Translations under genes and position numbers: made by a program
From: Cyanobium sp. NIES-981
GTDB taxonomy: Bacteria > Cyanobacteriota > Cyanobacteriia > PCC-6307 > Cyanobiaceae
NCBI GenBank assembly: GCA_945907085.1
Contig: CAMDSS010000045.1
Location: 1-10,694, forward strand
Reading direction: 5' to 3'
DNA length: 10,694 nt
Part shown: piece after piece, positions 1-6,288 of the stretch
Numbering within the stretch: the stretch's first letter is position 1
Layout of the letters: each line of letters starts with the position of its first letter
Notes under the pieces: generated by a model
Told to the model about the DNA's origin: nothing
What the model saw: the letters and a program-made list of their open reading frames with translations, nothing else
Databases searched by the model: none

Positions 1-330
1 GGCGGCGCCATTCCTGAGACCTACGGCGTGCCCGTGGAAGAAATCCAAGAAGGCATCCGCAACGGCGTGCGCAAGGTGAACATCGACACCGATAACCGCC
101 TGGCCTTCACCGCCGCCGTCCGCGAAGCCTCCTTCAAGGATCCCGCCAACTTCGATCCCCGCCACTTCAACAAGCCTGCCCGTCAGTACATGAAGCAGGT
201 GTGCCTGGACCGTTACCAGCAGTTCTGGGCTGCCGGTAATGCCAGCAAGATCAAGCAACGGGACATCAACTTCTACGCCGGCCTCTACGCCAAGGGCAGC
301 CTCGATCCCAAAACCGCTGTTGCAGCCTGA
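1..330 (+). CDS. fba: Class II fructose-bisphosphate aldolase, C-terminal part (5' truncated by window edge)
   Basis: Frame 1 is open from the first base to a TGA at 328-330, giving the last 109 residues of a protein whose family is usually about 350 residues long. The enzyme cleaves or forms fructose-1,6-bisphosphate (and sedoheptulose-1,7-bisphosphate in the Calvin cycle) from dihydroxyacetone phosphate and an aldehyde, using a divalent metal in the cytosol. The fragment begins GGAIPETYGVPVEEIQEGI and carries the phosphate-binding NIDTD motif followed by RLAF, typical of the C-terminal end of the class II barrel. The metal-binding histidines must lie before the window. The tail after the barrel (KQVCLDRYQQFWAAGNASKI) is the usual ending of this family. 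A strong terminator follows 20 bases after the stop. Family assignment is firm; the symbol (fba, fbaA or cbbA) is convention. Confidence 0.93.
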   Translation, partial: GGAIPETYGVPVEEIQEGIRNGVRKVNIDTDNRLAFTAAVREASFKDPANFDPRHFNKPARQYMKQVCLDRYQQFWAAGNASKIKQRDINFYAGLYAKGSLDPKTAVAA

Positions 331-350
331 TTTCCACCGAATGCATCAGA

Positions 351-380
351 GAGGGGGCCCTTGAAGGGGCCCCTTTTTTT
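351..380 (+). terminator. Intrinsic terminator of the aldolase gene
   Basis: GGGGCCC (354-360) pairs with GGGCCCC (367-373) around the loop TTGAAG, and a run of seven T (374-380) follows directly. A352-G353 can extend the stem by pairing with T374-T375. The 7-bp all-GC stem plus U tract is a textbook Rho-independent terminator placed 20 bases after the aldolase stop. Confidence 0.93.
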
Positions 381-392
381 GTGGCAATGGAA

Positions 393-405
393 AAGCATGA
401 TGCTT
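393..405. promoter_or_regulatory. Small perfect palindrome upstream of the antiporter gene
   Basis: AAGCAT (393-398), a single central G (399) and ATGCTT (400-405) form a perfect 6-1-6 palindrome in the short spacer between the aldolase terminator and the antiporter gene. Size and place would suit a small operator, but a 13-base palindrome can also arise by chance. No convincing -35/-10 pair was found beside it. Confidence 0.25.
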
Positions 406-490
406 GATCGATGAATTGTGTCTCAGGTACCAAGGGGCAAGGCGAGAGGGAGGCATATGGTTCACACTTGGGCCATACGTCCCCAAGATC

Positions 491-1672
491 ATGGCGACCA
501 CAGGATCTTCTGAGTCCTATTCCGGCCAGCTCAGAAGCTATCTGCATTCTCCTTTCACCCCGCTGCTGTTTTTTGTACCCCTGGGCCTGGTGACTGCCCA
601 TCAGGGCAGTGGCACGATTAATCCCCTTCTTATTTTTCTCCTCAATGGGCTTGGGATTATTCCCTTGGCCAACTTGATCAGCTCCTCAGTCGAGGAAATC
701 AGCGAACATCTAGGTGACCAGTGGGGAGGTTGCCTGAACGCGACCTTTGGCAATCTGGTGGAACTGGTGGTTGCCTACTCGGCTTTGACCGGTGGCCTGT
801 ATGAGGTTGTTCTCGATGGTCTTGTGGGTGGTCTCGTCACCAATCTATTGCTGGTTCTCGGCGTGGCGGCAGTTGTGGGTGGGATGCGGTTTCGCCAAAT
901 GACCTTCAGTGCCAACACATCACTTCTGAACGCCAAACTCCTATTGGCCGTGATGCTTGTCGCTTTTGTGCCATCTACGCTGCTTCACTTTGGCATGTTT
1001 CAGTCTTCCCAGCACCACAGGGAATACTCGACACTCGTTTCCGTATTCCTGCTTATTTTCTATGGGCTTTCCTACATTTATCAGTTCTTTACCCATGGAA
1101 CAATGTTTAGTAGCTCGAGCCTGCCATTTGCTACCGAAGAACTAATAGACAGCGATGATGAGTCAAGCCATTCGAATAGGGCATCGGAATCTTCGGAAAG
1201 CGCCTCAGAGAAAACATCGTTATTCGCAGCCCTGACCGTGGTAATCATTACCACGGTCATTCTCGTTTTCAGCTCAGAAGCACTCGTTGATGGACTTGCT
1301 GCATCGGTCCAGAAGTTCAAGCTCAGCAACTTTTTTACGGGCGTCTTTCTTTTGCCATTATTCGGAAGTGCGGCTGAATTCGTGATCTGTTTAAGGGCGG
1401 CCCAGCGTAATCGCATGGACTTGGCCGTTGCCACAACAGTGGGGTCCAGCATTCAGATCGTACTCTTTGTCCTACCCCTACTTGTCCTCATTGGTTCCTT
1501 CATTGGCCATCCCCTGAGCATCTTCTTTAGTCCTGAAGCCATGGTGGCAGTAACAGCCTCGGTGTTTGCGGTGCAATGGGTCACAGAAGACAGCACCATC
1601 GACTGGTTCGAGGGAGCTTTTCTTGTTTTGGTCTATGTGTTGCTTTTTGCTAGCACCTTCTTCCTGCTGTGA
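491..1672 (+). CDS. cax: Ca2+/H+ antiporter of the CaCA superfamily (CAX type), divergent
   Basis: An inner-membrane cation exchanger of 393 residues with about 11 hydrophobic segments, expected to export Ca2+ (or a related cation) in exchange for protons. It shows the duplicated CaCA layout. Repeat 1 has GNLVE at 87-91 followed by a conserved LLLVLG stretch (119-124). Repeat 2 has GSAAE at 292-296, then NRMDLA (307-312) and GSSIQI (318-323), which match the CAX family. Between the halves lies an acidic, serine-rich linker (about 215-242: DSDDESS, SESSESASE). In repeat 2 the usual GNAAEH reads GSAAEF, so the Asn and His are lost while the Glu stays. The ATG at 491 was chosen; the frame is open back to a TTG at 404, but those 29 residues look unlike a protein N-terminus. 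No good Shine-Dalgarno sequence precedes 491. GC is lower than in neighbouring genes (hand count of sampled 60-base lines: 40-50%). Ion specificity is uncertain. Confidence 0.85.
   Translation: MATTGSSESYSGQLRSYLHSPFTPLLFFVPLGLVTAHQGSGTINPLLIFLLNGLGIIPLANLISSSVEEISEHLGDQWGGCLNATFGNLVELVVAYSALTGGLYEVVLDGLVGGLVTNLLLVLGVAAVVGGMRFRQMTFSANTSLLNAKLLLAVMLVAFVPSTLLHFGMFQSSQHHREYSTLVSVFLLIFYGLSYIYQFFTHGTMFSSSSLPFATEELIDSDDESSHSNRASESSESASEKTSLFAALTVVIITTVILVFSSEALVDGLAASVQKFKLSNFFTGVFLLPLFGSAAEFVICLRAAQRNRMDLAVATTVGSSIQIVLFVLPLLVLIGSFIGHPLSIFFSPEAMVAVTASVFAVQWVTEDSTIDWFEGAFLVLVYVLLFASTFFLL
1233..1259. repeat. Perfect 27-nt palindrome (13-1-13) inside the antiporter gene
   Basis: The arm TGACCGTGGTAAT (1233-1245) is followed by one central C (1246) and its exact reverse complement ATTACCACGGTCA (1247-1259). 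There is no mismatch over 13 bp. In frame it encodes the start of the hydrophobic segment just after the acidic linker (LTVVIITTV). It could act as a symmetric protein-binding site, a cruciform, or an RNA hairpin with almost no loop. Alternatively it is a by-product of alternating Val/Thr/Ile codons. The symmetry is certain; a function is not shown. Confidence 0.6.
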
Positions 1673-1690
1673 GCGCAGCCTTGGTGCCGC

Positions 1691-4483
1691 CTAACTGATG
1701 AGCTTAGCCAGGGCATCTTTCAGATTGCGCTCCATCACAAATTTGACCCCATCGGTGACCACCACACGCACCAAGGTTGGCAGGTCGTTGTTCCTGCTTT
1801 GCAAATAAATCGGCTCCACATAAAGGATCCCCTTGCCCACGGGAAGCACGAGCAGGTTGCCATGAATCAGGCGTGAACCCACCCGGTTCCAGAGGCCGAA
1901 TTGATAGCTAATAGCTGGATCCTGCTCAATCAGGGCAGACACTTGCTGGGGACCCAACAACAACCGTTGCTGCGGGAACCGCGCCAATTGCAATTGCCCG
2001 TAGTGGGGTAAATCGTTGCGGGCCGCCATCCATCCCACCATGTTGGCCCTTCCAAGCGGTGTGAAAGGTAGAAGCAAGACATACTCTGGCTTTTGCTGAC
2101 TAGGGAGCTGAACGGTGACGTGATAGGGCCGAACTGGGGTATTGCTTGAGCCATAGATTTCCAGGGGTATCGACCAAACGTCATCACCGTTGTAAAACGT
2201 GCGCACGTTGGTGACGTGATAGCGCCGCAGCCGTTCTGCCTGGATGTTGAACTGGCTCAAGGGCACTTGAATGTGGGCGAGAAGCGCCTTTGGCATCGCT
2301 GTCAAAGGTTGAAACAGATCGGGGAAAGCCCGGCGCCAAGTTCTGAGGATCGGGTCGCTGGGATCACTGACGTAGAGCCAGACCCGGCCGTTGTAGGCAT
2401 CCACCACAGCCTTCACGGGGTTGCGGAAATAGCGAATACCCTGGGGGTTGGGATCGGAGTAGGGGTAGCTGCGGCTGGTCGTAAATCCATCCAACATCCA
2501 ATACTGGTGCTGGTCAGGAACAAATCCTGGCTGGTCAACACGCGCTGTCACCAGGTAGGGCTGGCTTTCAAACCTCAAAAATGGCAGAAGGGCCGCCAAT
2601 CGACGATTCACCTGGCGGCGTAGCAGTAACCGCGACGCGGAGCTCAACGAGCCATTGCTCAAAAGCCTTGGCTCGCATAAGTAGGTGGCTGCCAACAGCC
2701 GTTGCAGCGGGCTGTTAATCGGTACACCAGCCTCTCCGTCGTAACGCGAATACACATTCAAATCACCGTCGGGATAGTCGAACTCCCGCACCTGGGATGG
2801 GGCGATGGCGTAGGGAGCCTTAGACGATGAGAAATAAAGCCTGGGTCTACCCACCGGCAGGATGTTGCGAGCCTGTTCATTGCTGATGCCGAGCTGGGAA
2901 ATGCCTTGTACCTGGCCGCCCCTGCCGAGGTCCTTGACGAAATACACGGGAAGACCATCGGCTCCCGCCGCATTAACCGCAGAAACCGTGAACCCATAGC
3001 CGTGGGTGAAGACCAGGTGTCGGTTCAACCAGGTTCTGGCCGGCTTTGGTAAGGCCGAGGCATCCAGCTCGCGGGCAGAAATCAAGACTTGCTGGGATCC
3101 ATGCAGCTTGTTGTTGGCCAACAGGGGATAGCGATCGACGGCAGCCGAGGGGAAGCTGTAATACAGGCGCAGTTGTTGCAACTGCCGGTTGGTGGCCAGC
3201 AGCGGCTGGCTATCCCAAAGCCGGATATTTGCAATCGTGCCTCGGGATTGCTTGAGGTCGGCTGCGGTGATTTTTTGGCGAGGTTCGAGAACTTTGCTCT
3301 CCATGGCGTCCAGGCCAAAGGCCTGACGGGTGGCGGTGATGCTGCGCTTGATATAGGGGGCTTCCATCTGCAACTCCCGCGGCTGCACCACCAACCGTTG
3401 AATCAGGGGGGCGACAAGCCATTCCGAAACGGGCAACAGGGCTGCTGCAGAGGTGAGGGGCAACAAAATGCCGCGACGCAGCCAACCCTTGGGCAGGGGG
3501 ACGAGCAGGCCTAGGCAGCTGGCTACCAACAACAGGGCCAGAAGCATCCGCAGCGGCAAGCGCACATGCAGATCAACGAAGCCCGCTCCGCTGGCCACAC
3601 CGCTGCCCTGAACCATTAAGGCAAAAGGGGATAGGGCTGTTGCAAAGGCTGCCGCCAGGGCGATCACGGCCAACTGGGGCTGGAGCACCTTTTGCTGGAT
3701 GCGGCTCAAGCCTCCAAAGGCCAGATCAGAAAGGGTGGAACCCTCGGTAAAGGTGAGCCAGAGGCAGCCGGCAAAGCCCACGATGGCCTGGGCCAGTACG
3801 ACGCTGATCAGCAGACGCAGGGCCGGGAGTTGCAGGACCGTAAAGCTGAGATCCAAGCCCGTGAGGGGATCGGATTGACCGAAGGGCACGGCCAACAGGG
3901 CTGGTAGCCACAGGCTCCAGCCCCGAGCCAGGGCCGTGGCCGAGCCCGCCAAAGCCGCTGCCAAGGCAATCCGCAAGGTGGTGAGGGGCCAGCGCAGCAA
4001 GGGGAAAAGCAGGCCAATCGCCAACCCCACCAACAGCAAGGGCTGCAGGTCAGCGAAGACAGGCAGTCCCGTCGTGACATGGCCGCTAAATGGTGCGGCG
4101 ATCAAATCGCGGGCCTGCACCATCAAATAGGTGAGAGCGGCCACTAGCAGCAACAGCAAGAGGCCTAACAGGCCAACCAGGGTCCAGCTGGAGCAGCCCA
4201 GGAGCGGCGATGGGGGCAGTTGTTTGCGGGGGGCCTCCAACCGCAGGCGCCAGCAGCGCTGCAACTGCTGCAATTGCAACGGCACGCCCAGGCCCATGAC
4301 CAGCAGAAAGGCCACGAGCTGGAGCAACCAACGGCGCAGGACCATGCCCTGGGCGCCAAATTCACCAAACCATTGCCACTCAATGCTCAGCCTGGCCACC
4401 AGGACCAACAGTCCCACGGCACCGATGGCGATGGGCACGAGCACCCATCCACCCCATTTCCAGCGCTGCGACCAGGGAAACAA
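1691..4483 (-). CDS. UPF0182 family (COG1615) large membrane protein, function unknown
   Basis: A 930-residue protein of the UPF0182 family, whose biochemical role I do not know to be established. The N-terminal third is membrane-embedded, with about nine hydrophobic stretches near residues 12-31, 51-68, 100-121, 146-163, 170-186, 223-243, 268-290, 311-330 and 337-352. From about 365 on it is soluble, probably on the outer face of the membrane. Family signatures there include EAPYIKRSITATRQAFGL (374-391), NIRLWDSQPL (419-428), VDRYPL (449-454), THGYG (493-497) and, further on, YWMLDGFTTS, KAVVDAYNG and DPILRTW. The length is usual for the family. The start is a TTG; the frame is closed upstream by a TAA eight codons earlier, so there is little room for another start. 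It ends 18 bp from the convergent antiporter gene, with no clear terminator between. It stands alone as a transcription unit, divergent from thrC. Confidence 0.9.
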   Translation of the reverse strand: MFPWSQRWKWGGWVLVPIAIGAVGLLVLVARLSIEWQWFGEFGAQGMVLRRWLLQLVAFLLVMGLGVPLQLQQLQRCWRLRLEAPRKQLPPSPLLGCSSWTLVGLLGLLLLLLVAALTYLMVQARDLIAAPFSGHVTTGLPVFADLQPLLLVGLAIGLLFPLLRWPLTTLRIALAAALAGSATALARGWSLWLPALLAVPFGQSDPLTGLDLSFTVLQLPALRLLISVVLAQAIVGFAGCLWLTFTEGSTLSDLAFGGLSRIQQKVLQPQLAVIALAAAFATALSPFALMVQGSGVASGAGFVDLHVRLPLRMLLALLLVASCLGLLVPLPKGWLRRGILLPLTSAAALLPVSEWLVAPLIQRLVVQPRELQMEAPYIKRSITATRQAFGLDAMESKVLEPRQKITAADLKQSRGTIANIRLWDSQPLLATNRQLQQLRLYYSFPSAAVDRYPLLANNKLHGSQQVLISARELDASALPKPARTWLNRHLVFTHGYGFTVSAVNAAGADGLPVYFVKDLGRGGQVQGISQLGISNEQARNILPVGRPRLYFSSSKAPYAIAPSQVREFDYPDGDLNVYSRYDGEAGVPINSPLQRLLAATYLCEPRLLSNGSLSSASRLLLRRQVNRRLAALLPFLRFESQPYLVTARVDQPGFVPDQHQYWMLDGFTTSRSYPYSDPNPQGIRYFRNPVKAVVDAYNGRVWLYVSDPSDPILRTWRRAFPDLFQPLTAMPKALLAHIQVPLSQFNIQAERLRRYHVTNVRTFYNGDDVWSIPLEIYGSSNTPVRPYHVTVQLPSQQKPEYVLLLPFTPLGRANMVGWMAARNDLPHYGQLQLARFPQQRLLLGPQQVSALIEQDPAISYQFGLWNRVGSRLIHGNLLVLPVGKGILYVEPIYLQSRNNDLPTLVRVVVTDGVKFVMERNLKDALAKLIS

Positions 4484-4496
4484 GGAGATCGCCTTG

Positions 4497-4525
4497 GCTG
4501 CTTACTGAAAAGGAGGCTAAGCAGC
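4497..4525. promoter_or_regulatory. 8-bp perfect inverted repeat in the leader of the UPF0182 gene
   Basis: GCTGCTTA (4497-4504) and TAAGCAGC (4518-4525) are perfect inverted arms separated by 13 bases. The arms start 21 bp apart, about two helical turns, as in dimeric operators. On the minus strand the repeat ends 13 nt before the TTG start and could also fold as an mRNA hairpin, whose loop would contain CCTCCTTTT. Either reading is inference from symmetry and position. Confidence 0.4.
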
Positions 4526-4558
4526 GGGAGCCCACGCGCAAGCCCAACGGCAGGGATT

Positions 4559-4601
4559 CCAAGCCCCTAAATCCCGATCCAGGAGATCGGCTTAAACTTG
4601 G
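4559..4601. promoter_or_regulatory. Imperfect dyad upstream of thrC
   Basis: Nested inverted arms: CCAAG (4559-4563) with CTTGG (4597-4601), TAA (4568-4570) with TTA (4592-4594), and CCGATC (4574-4579) with GATCGG (4585-4590) around the loop CAGGA. That is 14 pairs in three blocks with unequal interior loops. It ends 40 bp before the thrC start in the divergent spacer, so it may be an operator or a leader hairpin. No T tract follows, so it is not a terminator, and I see no convincing sigma-70 promoter to fix the transcript start. Confidence 0.35.
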
Positions 4602-4641
4602 TCCCCCAAATCACGCTGGTAATCTGAGTTCACTGCCTGGT

Positions 4642-5904
4642 GTGACCGTGACAGCCACCCTCTCTCGCTCCACCTTTACGGGTCTGCGCTGCAAGGAATG
4701 CGGCCACCCCTATAAGGCCAGTGCCCGCCACGTCTGTGAGGACGTTTGCTTTGGCCCCCTCGAGGTCGTCTACGACTACGAGGCCATCAAAAACAAGGTG
4801 AGCCGCGCCACCATCGAAGCCGGGCCAGCCTCGATTTGGCGCTACCGCGACTTCCTTCCCATTGAAGGGGATCCGATCGATGTGGGCACGGGCTTCACCC
4901 CTTTGCTGAAGGCAGGCAACCTGGCCAAGCGCCTTGGCCTTAAAAGCCTGTACATCAAGAACGACGGCGTCAACATGCCGACGCTCTCCTTCAAAGACCG
5001 GGTTGTCTCGGTGGCGCTCACCCGGGCCCGCGAGCTGGGATTCACCACCGTGAGTTGTGCCTCAACCGGCAATCTGGCCAATTCCACCGCCGCCATCGCG
5101 GCCCACGCCGGACTCGACTGCTGCGTCTTCATCCCCAGCGACCTGGAGCTCGGCAAGGTGCTCGGCACCTTGGTCTATAACCCCACCTTGATGGCGGTGC
5201 ATGGCAACTACGACCAGGTCAACCGCCTCTGCTCGGAGGTGGCCAACACTTTTGGTTGGGGCTTCGTCAACATCAACCTGCGCCCCTATTACTCCGAGGG
5301 TTCCAAAACCTTGGGTTATGAGGTGATTGAACAGTTGGGCTGGCAACTTCCCGACCACATCGTGGCTCCCCTGGCCTCCGGCTCCCTGTTCACCAAAATC
5401 CGCAAGGGCTTTGATGAATTCATCAAGGTGGGCCTCGTGGATGAAAAGGCCGTTCGCTTTAGTGGGGCCCAGGCTGAAGGCTGCTCACCGATCGCCCAAG
5501 CCTTCGCGGAGGGAAGGGATTTCATTACCCCCGTGAAGCCCAACACCATTGCCAAGTCGATTGCCATTGGCAACCCGGCGGATGGTCCCTATGCCATCGA
5601 CATTGCCAACAAAACCAAGGGAACCATCGCTGCCGTTACCGATACCGAGATCATCGAGGGCATCAAGCTCTTGGCTGAAACCGAAGGGGTGTTTACCGAG
5701 ACGGCCGGTGGCACCACCATCGCCGTGCTCAAAAAACTGGTGGAAGCGGGCAAAATCAACCCCGACGAAACCACCGTGGCCTACATCACCGGCAACGGTC
5801 TCAAGACCACCGAAGCGATTGCCTCCTCCATCGGCGAGCCCTATTTGATTGAAGCCACCTTGGATAGCTTCAAATCCGCCTGGCAGCGTTCCCAAGCCGG
5901 CTAA
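4642..5904 (+). CDS. thrC: Threonine synthase (PLP-dependent)
   Basis: Converts O-phospho-L-homoserine and water to L-threonine and phosphate, the last step of threonine synthesis, in the cytosol. The 420-residue protein opens with a short cysteine motif (C17-x2-C20 and C32-x3-C36, a zinc-ribbon-like pattern seen in one threonine synthase branch). The PLP lysine is K118 in LSFKDR. The cofactor-phosphate loop is CASTGNLANSTAA, and GVFTETAGGTT lies near the C-terminus, all characteristic of the fold-type II family. Two GTG starts compete, at 4642 and 4648 (418 residues, beginning MTATLSRS); neither has a clear Shine-Dalgarno sequence. A sulfur-carrier gene follows after 40 bp on the same strand with no terminator, so the two are probably co-transcribed. 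The gene is divergent from the UPF0182 gene, and two dyads lie in the shared spacer. Confidence 0.95.
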   Translation: MTVTATLSRSTFTGLRCKECGHPYKASARHVCEDVCFGPLEVVYDYEAIKNKVSRATIEAGPASIWRYRDFLPIEGDPIDVGTGFTPLLKAGNLAKRLGLKSLYIKNDGVNMPTLSFKDRVVSVALTRARELGFTTVSCASTGNLANSTAAIAAHAGLDCCVFIPSDLELGKVLGTLVYNPTLMAVHGNYDQVNRLCSEVANTFGWGFVNINLRPYYSEGSKTLGYEVIEQLGWQLPDHIVAPLASGSLFTKIRKGFDEFIKVGLVDEKAVRFSGAQAEGCSPIAQAFAEGRDFITPVKPNTIAKSIAIGNPADGPYAIDIANKTKGTIAAVTDTEIIEGIKLLAETEGVFTETAGGTTIAVLKKLVEAGKINPDETTVAYITGNGLKTTEAIASSIGEPYLIEATLDSFKSAWQRSQAG

Positions 5905-5944
5905 ACCCTCCTCGCTTCCCCTTTCTTCCTCCCGCTCCTACCCC

Positions 5945-6220
5945 ATGGCTGTCCAGGTTCTGATCCCGACCCCCCTTCAGAAGTTCACCAACGATGAGGC
6001 CACCGCTGAGCTAATTGCCAGCAGCGTTGATGGGCTCCTCGATGCCCTTGAAGGTCGTTATCCCGGGATCAAAGGTCGCCTGTGTGATGAAGCCGGCAAA
6101 CTCCGCCGCTTTCTCAATGTCTACGTGAATAGCGAAGACATCCGCTTCCTGGACAACCAAAACACACCCCTCAAGGACGGCGACGAGGTCTCGATCGTGC
6201 CAGCGGTTGCTGGTGGTTGA
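5945..6220 (+). CDS. MoaD/ThiS-family sulfur carrier protein, CysO-like
   Basis: A 91-residue ubiquitin-fold protein ending in the diglycine VAGG, the site that is adenylated and converted to a thiocarboxylate to carry sulfur. It begins MAVQVLIPTPLQKF and contains KLRRFLNVYVNSEDIRF and DGDEVSIVPAVAGG. From memory, this pattern is closest to mycobacterial CysO (LHRFVNIYVNDEDVRF, ILPAVAGG), which gives sulfide to CysM for cysteine synthesis from O-phosphoserine; it is less like MoaD of molybdopterin synthase. Its place directly after thrC suggests a role in sulfur amino acid metabolism rather than in molybdenum cofactor synthesis. No E1-like activator, cysM or JAMM protease lies in this window. 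The ATG at 5945 is the natural start, although the preceding 40 bases are almost all pyrimidine and offer no Shine-Dalgarno sequence. Family confidence is high; the pathway is inference. Confidence 0.87.
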   Translation: MAVQVLIPTPLQKFTNDEATAELIASSVDGLLDALEGRYPGIKGRLCDEAGKLRRFLNVYVNSEDIRFLDNQNTPLKDGDEVSIVPAVAGG

Positions 6221-6246
6221 GTTCAAGCCAATGGATCCGGCGTAAT
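6217..6246 (+). promoter_or_regulatory. Weak candidate promoter for the bicupin gene
   Basis: TTGAGT (6217-6222) and CGTAAT (6241-6246) are separated by 18 bases and resemble sigma-70 -35 and -10 boxes, each matching four of six positions. The first box overlaps the stop codon of the sulfur-carrier gene. If used, it would give the bicupin gene its own transcript with a leader of about 50 nt; readthrough from thrC is the alternative. Confidence 0.2.
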
Positions 6247-6288
6247 GGTTGCAGCAGGAGCACGCCACGACAATTGCCTAACCACACC

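Noticed and set aside
404..490. Extension of the antiporter to a TTG at 404
   Set aside because: The 29 added residues are mixed and polar, unlike an exchanger N-terminus, and no ribosome binding site precedes the TTG.
1673..1690. Terminator between the convergent antiporter and UPF0182 genes
   Set aside because: The 18-bp gap shows neither a stable stem nor a T tract; I cannot say where either transcript ends.
4597..4625. Sigma-70 promoter for thrC (TTGGTC with TAATCT)
   Set aside because: Only three of six positions match in each box, which is no better than background.
5485..5895. A glycine-rich 136-codon frame antisense to thrC
   Set aside because: The composition (runs of Gly, Asp, Val) is the typical mirror of a GC-rich gene; thrC is certain here.
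5849..5944. Extension of the sulfur-carrier protein upstream to 5849
   Set aside because: The extra 32 residues are Pro/Ser-rich translation of the thrC end and the pyrimidine spacer. The family starts at the methionine at 5945.
6200..6213. CCAGC-GGTT-GCTGG hairpin at the end of the sulfur-carrier gene as a terminator
   Set aside because: The stem is only 5 bp, lies inside the coding sequence over the conserved AVAGG codons, and has no T tract.
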